A DNA stretch of 64,000 bases from Novakomyces olei (GCA_016906335.1 JADEYG010000012.1:1240501-1304500), one strand, 5' to 3'. Shown: positions 24,657 through 35,384, counted from the stretch's first letter. Notes: generated from the letters alone by a model not told the origin. Numbers and translations: made by a program.

Positions 24657-26892
24657 ATGGCAGACAATATATGGCTCATAGATACCAGATCCTTGATTTA
24701 TGAGTTGCGTCCCCGCAAAAATGTCGGTGAAGGCAACGCTGGACGAATTATTATATCAGATCCGAGTGCAAAAATGCTCAATTATAGAGTAATGTCCGTC
24801 TATACGCTTGCGCTAATGAGACAAAGTGTAGAAAACGATTTGGCGTTTGTTCTTGCGGCATTGCAAAATACACAAAATGTGCAAATTTTACTGCAGCAAT
24901 TGTCGCAACAGAAAACTCTGACGCGTAACAATGCTGAGCTGTGCGTGAGACTATATGCGTGTGTTTACAGTGCAGTTCAAACTCGAAAAAACAATAGTTT
25001 ATTCGACTTTGGGTCGTTCCTTGAATGTGCTTCAAGTCTTGGCGACGGTAGGCGGATTGAACTTTTATCGTTGCCATTTTTGCTAATGGGAAAGGCTCAG
25101 ACGAATTGAGCTGCCAGACTTTTGCCATTTTGCTGGCTGTAGTGCCTTATGTATCCCGTAGAAAACAACTGCGGGCAATTGCGAAACGGCTGAATGGTTT
25201 CCTGTCAAAAGGTTTGCACGGTCTATAGCCAAACACTAATATGTATAGAGCCCTCCGCTGAAGCATTAATATGTACTCTAGCAGTGAGCCTCAATGAAAC
25301 AAGCAAAATGCTGCTCGCCTACTTGAACAGTGATGTATTACGGCACTTTGAGATGATTGCTAAGTCGATAGTATGTATTACGAGCTACCGATACTGTCCT
25401 ATTCTCAGAGACAGGGATTTTGTCGCTAGTGAAGAGTTTTCGCTACCAAGAAACTGAAAGTGTGAAAAGCACATCAATGTACAAATACTTGTCCCCACTT
25501 TCGCGACTCGTCAAAAGTGTCATTGAGTCTGCCTCAACGGCTGTAGTATTGACACACTTGGAGAAGTATGTTATTCTAATCGTCGACTCTCCTAACAGAC
25601 AGCTGGATTGTCCAATCTGAGACGTGTAAAGGGTCTTTCTATGCAAAGGAGGTTTCAGACGCAGAAACTAGGAAGCATTGTATTGACAGTGTTTTTGCAC
25701 CAATCATGTATACATATGCTGTTTGCCTTTCATCGTATATAAACAGCTTGAACAGGTCTTCCATCAGGCACGCCGAAGGTAAACAAACTATTCTTTTCTT
25801 GCGTATCAACCTATTGCATTGAAAGTAAAATGTGTTTTGTTCTGGTTTTTTGTAGCTTGCGATCTTATTTATTATGTGTTATTTAGTTTAGTCTTTATTT
25901 TTTTTTTCTACATTGACTCATTGGCAGTCGTCTGCTCAAAGGTAGTTGTTATAATTAACAATCTACTTTTTATTCCATTTGAGGGCAATATGGAAATTCT
26001 GGGAGACATACACATGTCGTACTTGGTTTGTTTTGATACTTTACAAGAAAGCAAAGCCGATTTAGCAGACGAGTTGGATAAGCATTATTTTCAGCATGGC
26101 CCACTTGGTACGGCTCTTTACGCCTGTCAGGCTTACGAGCGATTTGTTGTCTTTGAGATGCTGGAGCAAATACTCGCAGAACCAAAATCGCCATGGAAAG
26201 TGCAGGAACGGTGGCTTTTACTGGCCATGTCGGCGTTGGAGCATGCCTTGTCAGAGAATAAAACACAGTCGAGTCCTGTAAGCGATGAGAAATTGAACAG
26301 ACTCGCTGGATCCGCTCATACCGTGTTCAATCTGTGTTTTTCTCAGCCGCGGTATGCTCTCTTTACAAGGAAGTATTGTGAAAAATACTACAAAGTCTCA
26401 AAGACTGCGTTTCTGAGGGACCGTTTAAGTGCTGATCAGTTTACGTTACTGGTCATAAGCTGTTATCAAACTCAAGCAAAGCAGTTACAGGAAAGGAGGC
26501 ATTTAGATATTATCAGTGATTTACATAATGAAATTGAACAAAGGCAATTAGATTACAAGGCATTGGAAAAAATTGATACGAAAACCAAGAGAGACACGGA
26601 AACGGAGGTATCGCAAATGGAGAAAGTAGCAATACACATTCAAGGCTTGATGAATGCTGTTATTGCAGTTGTTCCTCATGTGCCTACTACAGATATGATT
26701 TCTCGATTAAGAGAGACGCAGGCTTTGTTTTCCCATCTGCCTTTGGGCTTGAAAGCAAACATTCGCAAACGGTTTTTACAGTGTATTACTTCTGAATTAG
26801 ATGTTGAGCGCGCGGCCACTGCAACTCTGTGGTGGGCTCGGAATGGAGAAGGGTTCAAGATTGATGAATTGCAGGCCGATCATAAGCTCTAG
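24657..26892 (+). CDS. PEX8: Probable peroxisomal import factor Pex8
   Basis: Candidate intraperoxisomal peroxin that links docking and RING complexes. I assemble six exons: 24657-25047, 25095-25211, 25249-25370, 25411-25565, 25603-25778 and 26048-26892. Introns are 47, 37, 40, 37 and 269 nt, and the product is 601 residues (yeast Pex8 is 589). The protein is helical throughout; SQPRYALFTRKYCEKYY and ELDVERAATATLWWARNGEG recall the conserved C-terminal part of fungal Pex8. The last three residues are HKL, a PTS1-type signal, as family members carry at this end. Phase is kept at all joins, but the 25371-25410 and 25212-25248 introns have weaker sites, and another exon could hide in the 269-nt intron. 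The family call rests on remembered motifs and the PTS1 end. Confidence 0.6.
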
Positions 26893-27005
26893 GTTTAGGG
26901 TTTGTTTTGTTTAATGTATTTTAAGACCGAATTTGCTCCTGTAAATTCATAACCCTCATGCAAAGTCATCCGCAGAGAATCGCCTGGGGATGGCTTTTTA
27001 ATAGC

Positions 27006-27042
27006 CCTCAAAAAGGCCTCAAAAGGCCTCAAAAAGGCCTAA
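27006..27042. repeat. CTCAAAAAGGC direct repeats
   Basis: Three near-identical copies of CTCAAAA(A)GGC just upstream of the TATA-like box of the next gene. Confidence 0.8.
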
Positions 27043-27050
27043 ATTTTGAC

Positions 27051-27057
27051 TATAAAA
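27051..27057 (+). promoter_or_regulatory. TATA-like box
   Basis: TATAAAA lies 72 bp before the ATG at 27123 and only 24 bp before the ATG at 27075, which favours the downstream start. Confidence 0.45.
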
Positions 27058-27074
27058 AGATCTACTGATGCATC

Positions 27075-27946
27075 ATGCTCAACAAACTTCACACTCAAAA
27101 ACCTTTACCCATCGACAGCAATATGGATGCCAATACTTGTATACTCTATCTTAGTGCCTTGGAAGGACACTTAGAGCATATGGTGACGCTTCTAGCTCAT
27201 ATGAACCAGAAGCAAGAGTATTACCAGTGCAATGAGCTCCTTGATCGGCTCAAACTGGCCCGCGTAATCATGGAGATTAATCACGAAGGCCCTAGTAAGC
27301 AGCGTGACGAGGACAATCATTCTGAGGAGGATAACAGTCCAGAAGAGAACCAAAACCCTCAGGAGCAAAAACCCCTTGAGACAGATAAATGTCTTGAGAA
27401 CAGCGAACGCTCTGAGGGCGTCAAAAGCTCTGTGAAGGACGAACAATTTGACAATGAGGACAATGGCCTTTATGAGAATTGTCGCTTTGGTGGTAACATG
27501 TCAATTGACGCCGCATCTAAGCAGATGGACGCTTTCAATAGTCGCATCGACGCTTTCAATAGTCGCACCGACGCTTTCAGCAGTCGCATCGACGCTTTCA
27601 ATAGGCGTGTTGATGCAATGGAGAAAAGAACGAACGAGGAAATTAACAACCTCAAAAAGATAATGAAGACAGTGTAAGCTTACATTAATATTTTTGCTAT
27701 ATTTGCCAACTAAATGATTTGAAGCAATCACAATTGCACTGCAATGGTGGCTAATAGCCACCTCAAGAATCCATCGGACTCTCTTATGCCTTTGCACTCC
27801 TTTGCTACCCACAAACCAATCAAAAACTTCCCTAAAACGGCAGAGGAGATCGAAAATATGGATGGTATGACTGTAAATTTGGCTATTGAGCTAATATTCT
27901 AGATTTCTCGCTCGATCGTGCGCTGCTGGAACTGTCAGTTTTGTGA
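27075..27946 (+). CDS. Coiled-coil protein with Mug135-like C-terminal module
   Basis: Three exons: 27075-27673, 27725-27864 and 27903-27946; introns are 51 and 38 nt. The product is 260 residues from the first ATG, or 244 from the ATG at 27123, which the TATA position favours. The N-terminal part is helical (LSALEGHLEHMVTLLAHM), then comes an acidic Glu/Gln/Asp-rich linker. A heptad coiled coil built from four near-identical 7-residue units (DAFNSRI, DAFNSRT, DAFSSRI, DAFNRRV) runs on into MEKRTNEEINNLKKIM. After splicing the end reads NHNCTAMVANSHLK, LMPLHSF, FPKTAEEIENMDDFSLDRAL and LELSVL. That order (N..A, LxPL, FPxTxxEI, LDxxLxE) resembles the tail of fungal Mug135-like proteins of unknown function. 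The family assignment is tentative. Confidence 0.6.
27528..27611 (+). repeat. 21-bp in-frame minisatellite, four units
   Basis: Consensus GACGCTTTCAATAGTCGCAT plus C; units at 27528, 27549, 27570 and 27591. It encodes one coiled-coil heptad per unit. Confidence 0.95.
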
Positions 27947-28463
27947 AAGGGCACGAATACTAGAGAAAGGCAAATTGCTCCAAGACTATGTCCTTTTACC
28001 GAAAGAAAACTGTTCATAGGTTTTATTTTAATATAATCGGCAATGGGCAGTTAACTGAGACGAAATTGCAAATTTCCATTGGTTTGTTTCTGGTCTTGTG
28101 TATTTGGCCTATATCCTCTTTAATGGCTCGTATATTCAGTTTGAGCCTAGATTTAGATTTCAATGACGACTTTACTGATGATCATTGCCACGAATGAGAC
28201 GAATGACAGTCGCATTAATGCGTCCCTAGACAAACGCTGTAATGAATCAAGTTTAATACTTTGGTGTAGGCGATAGTGTAAGCAGATGCGCAAAGTTCTT
28301 TGCTCTGCCAAACGGATAATCGACGATTAATTTCTGCGCTGCCTTTTCCAAAAGTGTGCGACTTGTTTGTCAAACCAAACAAAAACAAAATCTAGTCAAG
28401 TCTAGTCAAGACTAGTCAAAAAGAGTTACACGCAACTTTGTTCCAGCTTATATGTACACTGTG
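27947..28463. other. Intergenic, convergent 3' ends
   Basis: About 520 bp. A 69-residue plus-strand frame (27988-28197) has one hydrophobic stretch but no family match. A small TCTAGTCAAG direct repeat lies at 28390-28416. Confidence 0.5.
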
Positions 28464-28965
28464 CTATCCGTACAAATCGTCAAAAGGTTCAGGTTCGTCT
28501 GCTGCTGGCTTCTCTCGAGGCCGGATTACACTAGCGCGGCACATAGGACAGGTATCATGCATCTTGAGCCATCTAGTAAAATAAGCAACCGCTCTCGCAA
28601 TACAAACAACTTACGGCGCCAGGCACTCCTTATCGTACTTGTGTCCGCAGCGTAATACGACGACTAGCGGGTACGCGTCATCAATAAACCGTTCGGCGCA
28701 GATAGGGCAATCGTCTTGCTCTGTGAGTTTTGTCTTGGGAAACCGATCAAGGCTATCGATAAACTCGTCCGGCAGCCCTTTGCTATCGATGGTCAATGCT
28801 TCAGACTCCTGTAAGAGCTGCTCTACAATCCGCCGTACCAGGTCACTGCTGCCCATTCCCTGGTACAAGTCGGCAAGCTCGCGGTAGCGGCGACTCGCGT
28901 CTGAGCCCTCATCATAGACTGCGATTTAGTATGCGTAAACGGCTTTGTGACTTACCAAACTCCAT
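28464..28965 (-). CDS. Small RING-finger protein (probable E3 ligase)
   Basis: A 140-residue protein from three exons: 28965-28956 (10 nt), 28918-28615 and 28572-28464; introns are 37 and 42 nt. Spliced, it reads MEFVYDEGSDASRRYREL at the start. The RING is CPICAERF, RCGHKYDKECLAPWLKMHD and CPMC (about residues 77-120), with the last part restored by intron 2. The tail ends PEPFDDLYG. In the usual C-x-H-x2-H-x2-C core the fifth zinc ligand position holds Asp (HKYDKEC), as in Rbx1-type RINGs; whether it binds zinc here is inference. All joins keep phase, and the last exon is needed to complete the RING. Substrate unknown. Confidence 0.85.
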
Positions 28966-29293
28966 CAAGCGCAATTAGATCAACGGCAATTGGCATACTA
29001 CGTAACCCGGTGACGGTAAGTTAATGATATAATTGTTCGTTTTCTCGGTCTAGTGCAATTTTTATAAGGCTGGTGTATAAATAAATTATAAATAAATTAT
29101 AAATAAATTATAAATAGATTATAAATAAATTATAAATAAATTATAAATAAATTATAAATAAATTATAAATAAATTATAAATAAATTATAAATAAATTATA
29201 AATAAATTATAAATAAATTATAAATAAATTATAAATCAAATAATATTATTGGCCACGTTTATTACACATGTCATAAACGAACTGCACTGTGAA
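28966..29293. other. Divergent promoter region RING gene / GWT1
   Basis: About 330 bp, half of it taken up by the 11-bp tandem repeat at 29082-29236. Confidence 0.7.
29082..29236. repeat. Tandem repeat, 11 bp x about 14
   Basis: Unit AAATTATAAAT, nearly perfect with one variant copy (AGATTATAAAT). It lies 58 bp upstream of the GWT1 start. Confidence 0.95.
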
Positions 29294-31274
29294 ATGCGGT
29301 CAGCAAAAGCGGCCAAAGAACAATTTGTCACGGGCTTAACAGGATCATCGCCACAAGATGTAAACTTGGTGCTTGTTGCGGTTCTAGTGCGTAAATAAGT
29401 CTCTTTATTTGCTAACAGTAAAAGGAAGGCATTTTTGTCAGCGGATTCGTGTCTGGACGTGGAGTATGGCCTTTTCTATTAGAGGTGGCCTGTACTATCC
29501 TGCCATGCATACTGGCGACTACTTTTTATGCGACACATCTCGAGCTGTTATGCGGCTTACTGGCAATTCCGTGCATTACACTTGCTCTTATTTGGTCGCC
29601 AAAATCAAAAAAAGCGCTAAAGGAATCGAAGAATACGCGTAAACCCGCAACTTCTCGTCTTGCAGCCATTGATCTTTATCGCGGAGCTATGATGGTCATT
29701 ACTGTGCTATCTATATTGGGCGTGGATTTTCCGATTTTCCATAGAAAGTTTGGAAAAGTTGAAACCTGGGGTAGTTCATTGGTAAGTTTTTTAGTCCACA
29801 TTTCAATGCCTTTTTTAAACCAGAATTGTAAATGGATTAGTGACTTTTTTGGAGTTGGTTTTAATATTTTACCGCTTCTGTTCTCCGTGTGATTTTGAGG
29901 TCATTTCAAATCCGGAAGCATGTCATTAGTGGTCATTTGTTCATTTTTGATTGAATATTTTTTTGTTTAATTTCTTTAAACAATTTGATTATGTATTTCA
30001 TATGCTTATGGCGACAGATGGACATTGGCGTTGGATGTTTTGTGTTTTCGCTGGCTGTTGTTAACCAGAAATTTCATTTTGCGTCTTCTTTCAGGGCCAG
30101 TATTGGCAGGGCCGGGCGAAGTTGTTTACCCTTATTGGCACTAGGAGTTATTCGTACTGCTTCAGTAAAGGCGCTGGATTATCAGGTATGACCTAACGCA
30201 TTTACAATATTCGTTTAACAGAAAAAGGAACACGTCACAGAATACGGAGTACATTGGAATTTTTTCATCACTCTCGCCTTAGTACCGTTAATTTGCACAT
30301 GCTTTCAAGCTGCGTTTGCTATAAAATACCCTGCCATTATTGCGGTGTTGATCACTTTGTCTCAGCAAGTATTGCTTGATAGTGGCCTCCAAGAATGGTG
30401 CGTTAGAAGTCCGCGCGAGAGCTTTATCACACAAAACAAAGAGGGAATTACTTCTCTTTCAGGTACATACATTGGGAAAAAAAGGAAAATAAACACTTAT
30501 TAACTGAAAGGGTACCTTGCCATCTACGTGAACGGTGTCGTTTTCGGTCGGCTTATGATCAAAATTCACAATGAATCAAAAGATAAGCGGCAATGGGTTA
30601 CTGAATTGAAGAGCAGTGCAGCTGCGGCCATTGTGAGTCTTCTATACGAAGGAGTCTCACTACTTTTCTGGCATTTGGACTATAGAATTTCAAGACAAAT
30701 GGTATGCTTCTTAAAGTTATTTATGGCACAAACTGAAAGCTGGAACAATAAAACCGAAATGATCACGGAATAAAAGAAGAATAATAAATTTAAACGAAAT
30801 TTAAATAAGAAACTGAAAATTGAGAGGGGAAATAAAATAATAAAAGAATGGAGTTTAATCTTGTTATTTTATTAGTATATTTGTTAAACTAACTGGGTAC
30901 TAGGCCAATGCTCCCTATGTCGTATGGGTCGTGTGTGTAAACACATGGGTGATTGCCGTTTGTTTCGGAATTCAAGGATATTTTGAAAGAGTATCGAAAA
31001 GCACCGTCTCCCAATTGCTATCGTCTATCAATGAAAATGGACTATTGGTCTTTCTTGAGGTAACAGTATAGATTTTATTGTATGTGTTAACGTGTCAAAG
31101 GGCAATTTACTAACGGGATTTCTGAACTCCGTCGTCGATACCTTGAATGCATCTGCACCGCAAACCATAATGATACTAGTAGTATATGGCCTGACTATTT
31201 GTGCAACAGCGAATGGCTTGAGCTCGCGTGGAATAGAGGTCAAACTACGGCCAAAATCCAAAAATCATCAATAG
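29294..31274 (+). CDS. GWT1: GPI-anchor inositol acyltransferase Gwt1
   Basis: ER multi-pass enzyme that acylates inositol of GlcN-PI, an early GPI-anchor step, and the target of gepinacin/manogepix-class antifungals. Seven exons: 29294-29386, 29425-29781, 30018-30185, 30222-30462, 30511-30701, 30904-31059 and 31101-31274. Introns are 38, 236, 36, 48, 202 and 41 nt, and the product is 459 residues (yeast 490). Conserved blocks read KEQFVTGLTGSSPQDVNLVL, LYRGAMMVITVLSILGVDFP, GKVETWGSSLMDIGVG (joined), LPLLALGVIRTASVKALDYQ then KKEHVTEYGVHWNFF, TQNKEGITSLSGYLAIYVNG, and ENGLLVFLEGNLLTGFLNSV. Every join keeps phase and restores family text. The tail ends in basic residues (RPKSKNHQ). Many hydrophobic helices fit the multi-pass topology. 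Confidence 0.95.
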
Positions 31275-32048
31275 ATTATTGAAAATAAATCGACACATCA
31301 GGACCTTGCCAAGTCTTACAAGTACCTTCGAGTATCATATTTTGTATTGCCATTATATTACACTACTGTAAAGAAGCAAATAGCCAATTTTAGAGTAGCC
31401 AGTAACCTCTAGTCCGCTTTAACTAAACTGTTGCGATACGCAAATCAAAGGGACGTTGAAAGTCAAAAGAGCCAGTACCGTAATATTAGATGGGGGCTTC
31501 AGTATCTACGGCATTTTATTTATATTACTTGTTAATCAGCCATCTATTTATTCCATATTACTTACTCGTGTCCCCAAAGATGGGCTGCCCCTTTTTAAGC
31601 GATACGACAGCAATGCAGTACTCACCCAAAGAGGCAGAAAATGCCAACATTTCCAACACGACGTGACTCCAAGCAAAACGGCTGTTGTGAAAGCAACGCG
31701 TCTCTCATTACCGCTATAGACAATTTTCCCAGTACACGTGGCCACAGTAAATTCATTTTATATTGGCACGAGCAAACTTTCTAATTTGCCTAATCCCATA
31801 CAAATTGTGTTATACAAAGTAAGAATTTCTCTATAGAATTTCTCTATCGAATTTCTCAATTTCAGCGCGCATACGAGGCGAACCGTTTTCGCTATTTTTA
31901 GCATAAATCTGTACTATAATACAAATCGGGGCGTATATTCAATCAGAAAGAAGCGATAGCAGAAAATAATAGTTGACGTATAAATTAGGCCAAACCAAGG
32001 CAAGAAACCAGAGCAAGAAAAGGGCAAAGGCAAAGGCATTTGTCCACA
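31275..32048. other. Intergenic GWT1 to RTA1-like gene
   Basis: About 770 bp. Open frames at 31456-31745 on both strands show no family resemblance. An AATTTCTCTAT-type direct repeat lies at 31826-31860. I see no gene. Confidence 0.5.
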
Positions 32049-32906
32049 ATGGACAGCCTTTATCTTTATGATCCTTCAAGAGCGGCGGCTGGTGTTTTTA
32101 TAGCACTGTTCGCCATCACGACAATCGTGCAAGTATACTGGCGCGTTCGGTACAGGGCACAGTATTATAACCCAATGGTGGTTGGAAGCCTGTTTGAAGT
32201 AATGGGCATGATTATCCGCATTGCCTCTGCCAATGATCCTTCACGGGTCTCGCTTTACGCAGTACAGCTGCTCTTTGTCTTGCTGGCTCCTCTCCTTTTT
32301 GCAGCATCTATGTACATGACACTATCACAAATCTTACGCTACCTCGATATGACAAACGTTTCCTTTATCCCCGTCAAAGTATCAACGGGGCTTTTTGTGG
32401 CCGGCGATATTGCCTCTTTTTTTTTACAGGCCGCTGGTGGTGGAATGCAGGCGGTCAATGATAACGAGAGTGTTCGGCAAACTGGCAAGAACATTATCAT
32501 TGCCGGTCTCGTTATCCAGCTGGCGTTTTTCACTACTTTTATTATGTTGACCATAGTAAGCGAATCGCGATTGCACAAGTACGGGGTCAAAAGCGCCGAG
32601 GGCCGAATGAAATGGCAATGGGTTATATGGGCACTCTACCCTTGCTCGGCTTTTATTCTCGTGAGATCGATTTTCAGAGTTGTGGAGTTCGCGGAAGGAT
32701 GGACGGGCGAACTGCAGCAAAAGGAGTACTATTTCTACGTGCTCGATATACTCATGATGTTTTTGCTTTTGGTCGTGGTGAGCGTTATTCACCCGGGCAT
32801 GGCTGTTTACGAAAGACGGGGCGAGCCTCATGCTGAGCCTGTAGAGCTGATGGAGCATACGGAAATTGAAAAGGACGCGATGCCAGAGCGGAGAGTCGAG
32901 GTTTAG
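32049..32906 (+). CDS. RTA1-like seven-helix membrane protein
   Basis: A 285-residue member of the fungal RTA1/RSB1 lipid-translocating exporter family; relatives confer resistance to 7-aminocholesterol or move sphingoid bases. The first ATG is at 32049 (MDSLYLYDPSRAAAG). Seven hydrophobic helices are visible, with family blocks NPMVVGSLFEVMGMIIRIAS, FAASMYMTLSQILRYL, FVAGDIASFFLQAAGGGMQ, AGLVIQLAFFTTFIMLTI, SAFILVRSIFRVVEFAEGW and YVLDILMMFLLLVVVSVIHP. The C-terminal tail is acidic and cytosolic in type. Single exon. Substrate and localisation (plasma membrane in relatives) are not shown by sequence. Confidence 0.9.
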   Translation: MDSLYLYDPSRAAAGVFIALFAITTIVQVYWRVRYRAQYYNPMVVGSLFEVMGMIIRIASANDPSRVSLYAVQLLFVLLAPLLFAASMYMTLSQILRYLDMTNVSFIPVKVSTGLFVAGDIASFFLQAAGGGMQAVNDNESVRQTGKNIIIAGLVIQLAFFTTFIMLTIVSESRLHKYGVKSAEGRMKWQWVIWALYPCSAFILVRSIFRVVEFAEGWTGELQQKEYYFYVLDILMMFLLLVVVSVIHPGMAVYERRGEPHAEPVELMEHTEIEKDAMPERRVEV

Positions 32907-33233
32907 CCACACTGCCTGGATTCATTTGGCGCTTTACCAGTCTAGATTTTGCCCTGCCTTGTTATGACTGCATATTTTATTTGGTTCCTTGTAAAATGAT
33001 ACATTTTGCCTGTGCATTCTACCCGGTTGCGTGTTATATTAGTTGGGTATTCATTGGGTTTCATAGGCTCTGCAAACGAGTATTTCCGTACAATGGGTTG
33101 GTGGTTTGTGCTTGTACCGCTAATTATGAAGTAGTTTAGTAGAATGTATATAGAATTTTTTTTCTTACCCATAACAATCTAACACACTAGACAAATAGCT
33201 TTTCTCTTGCTAGCCTTATTTGATAATACCAAA
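32907..33233. other. Intergenic, convergent 3' ends
   Basis: AT-rich, no supported feature. Confidence 0.6.
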
Positions 33234-34357
33234 CTACTCGTTCACTCCTAGCACTTTCCCGCCGCCATTACAGAGACTTTCAATGACAGAAACGTCAATC
33301 AGCGCCTGCTCTGGAGCACCACGCTCATCAATCTTTGAGCTGCCTGTGTCTATAGCACTAAAAAACGCCTTCAACTCTTCATCCACGGCTTTTCCATCAA
33401 TTACTTCGTCCATAGTAACCCCGTCTTTGCCCTCTACAACCACGCGTGTGCGTCGAAACCCAGCATCCGTAAGGGTTAAAAGGCCTTTGGACCCAAGAAA
33501 CTCAAAGCGAGAAGTATTAAGAGCTGGAGTGGTGGCAAAAGAAATGCTTAACGTTCCCAGCACATTAGAAGGCGAAGCAAACCGAATAGCAGCCTGCACA
33601 GTATCAGCAGGTGGCAGGTAATCAAATCTCTGCTGAGTAAAAGCTGCCGTCTCTGCTATTTCAAGACCCGATACGCGGCGGAGAAGGGAAACAAAGTGCA
33701 CTCCCCCATCGAGCAAAAATCCTCCCTGGTACTGCGGATTTTTACGCCATTCTGTATTGAAATACTTGTTGTCAGGCTCAATTGTTTTCCAGACACGACA
33801 ATGAACTGCTGCTAATTGGCCAATCGCGTTCTCTTTCAAGATCAGGTTACGTGCTCGCTCGTTGGCCAGATCATAGCGAAATTGCTCCGCCACGGAAAGA
33901 ATCAATTGCGTTTGAGAGCCAGCTTTCCGCTTTTTATTTAAATCTGCGTAATCATGCACGAGTTTTAGCGATTCTTCCACGTCTTTGGCTATAGGCTTTT
34001 CCATCAAGACGTGCTTGCCCGCGATCAAGCACTGGCGTACTACATCTGGCTGAATTGTCGTGGGAAGCACTACAATAACAGATTTAACGTCTTCACGTTT
34101 AAGCAGATCAGAGAGCCCCTTGTCGCCGTGGTAAACGTCGACACTTGTGCCTGCTGCTTTGGCGCAGTCTAGTGCGGAAGCTTCAGATCGAGAATAAACC
34201 GCCAGTAAGTGTGCGCCCACGCGAGCGATTGCAGGAACATAGGCTAAATAATGTTAACAAAAGCACATTAGCAAAATGTTTAGACAAATTTAATTTGGAT
34301 TGAGATAGTACCGCTCTGAGCGTAAAGTCCGGCGCCGATAAGCGCGACGCCTGTCAT
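33234..34357 (-). CDS. Gfo/Idh/MocA-family NAD(P)-dependent oxidoreductase
   Basis: Probable sugar or sugar-alcohol dehydrogenase of 351 residues. Exon 1 is 34357-34312 (MTGVALIGAGLYAQS) and exon 2 is 34243-33234; the 68-nt intron has GTACTA and GTTAACATTATTTAG. The join gives SAYVPAIARVGAHLLAVYSR. The Rossmann glycine motif IGAG is at residues 7-10. The characteristic GKHVLMEKPIAKDVEESL (EKP lysine) lies near residue 105, and the C-terminal domain carries QGGFLLDGGVHFVSLLRRV, where GGVH supplies the catalytic His. The frame without exon 1 lacks the NAD-binding loop, which shows that exon 1 is needed. The exact substrate is not evident. Confidence 0.9.
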
Positions 34358-34635
34358 TCTGGTGGGGTCGTGTTTGTGTGTGGGATGGATTTTGCGCAAG
34401 ATCTGATAATTCGGAGATTAAAAGTCTGGCGAATAATAGCAAAGGCGACAAGATTACTACATATATACAACAAGCATTTATTCTTAAGAATATTTATTCT
34501 TAAGACTATTTCTTCTTTAGACTTATTCTTCAAGCGATGTATTTTATACTATTTATCTGACTCGATCCTTTAGAATATTGACTTTTTTCAATGTTGAAAA
34601 GTAGATAGAGGCATGGCATGAGGATGAGAATCCAC

Positions 34636-35384
34636 CTACCTACCAGTCGGCAATGGGCAAGCAGGCAATGGGAATTCTTTTGACAAACTACCAGACGCGA
34701 ATGGATACTATGGCAAACATCCTGTAATACCCCCAAAAGCCGCTGGCGACAACGCGGTCGATGGAGTACCTTAGGTTCCGAGAAACTCCTGGCCGGGCAG
34801 AATGCGATTGTGGCAATTCTATGTTACTCTGGATACAATCAGGAGGACTCTATGATTATGAATTAGAATAGTATCGACCGTGGCCTGTTCCGCAGCATGT
34901 TTTACCGTTCGTACATTCTCGGGTGAGGATATTATTATAGGCCGTATTGCCACGAGAATATGCCCGCCCTTTACTGCGGAGGGGACAGTGCCCGATCTTA
35001 TTATAATTCCTCACGCGATCCCGTCGCGCATGACGGTAGCGCATCTGATAGAGTGCCAGCTGAGCAAAGTATCGGCACTCAGTGGGTACGAGGGCGATGC
35101 TACTCCTCAGTGAGATGGAGCGGGACTGCCAAATCTCGCACGGGTGCAGTGCCGTTCTGCGGGAGCGATTACTCGACCGCTCAGATGATTACAGGGTCAT
35201 TGTATGCGATATCTGTGGGCTTATTGCTATCGCCAGCTACAAGAAGAACTCGTACGAGTGCCGAGCGTGTCAGAATCGGACCCGGTTCAGCCAGATAATG
35301 CTGCTGTACGCTGCGAAATTGCTGTTCCAAGAGCTGATGGCGATGAATATCGCCCCGAGAATTTATGCCTCAAAGTCTGTCTAG
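34636..35384 (+). pseudogene. RPB2: Decayed partial copy of RNA polymerase II subunit RPB2
   Basis: Successive frames match the C-terminal third of Rpb2. They are [20 protein letters not shown] and MEYLRFRE (about 34640-34780), AGQNAIVAI...[14 protein letters not shown] and [10 protein letters not shown] (about 34795-34910), [24 protein letters not shown] and [16 protein letters not shown] with [11 protein letters not shown] (about 34918-35110), and [28 protein letters not shown] and [17 protein letters not shown] (about 35110-35372). In-frame stops interrupt it (after TMANIL, after SMIMN), frames shift several times, and three conserved stretches of roughly 45, 85 and 80 residues are missing. 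It cannot make Rpb2, so the working gene must be elsewhere. Sequence identity is still easy to read, so the copy is not ancient. I see no intron sites or poly(A) tract that would settle how it arose. Confidence 0.85.

Noticed and set aside
29294-31274. First thought to be a HGSNAT-like acetyltransferase from LYRGAMMVIT
   Set aside because: Full exon assembly matches Gwt1 along its length (KVETWGSSL, VTEYGVHWNFF, NREGI-like block).
34880-35384. Possible live polymerase gene or killer-plasmid-type RNA polymerase
   Set aside because: The blocks are those of nuclear Pol II Rpb2, and the copy is broken and lacks large parts.
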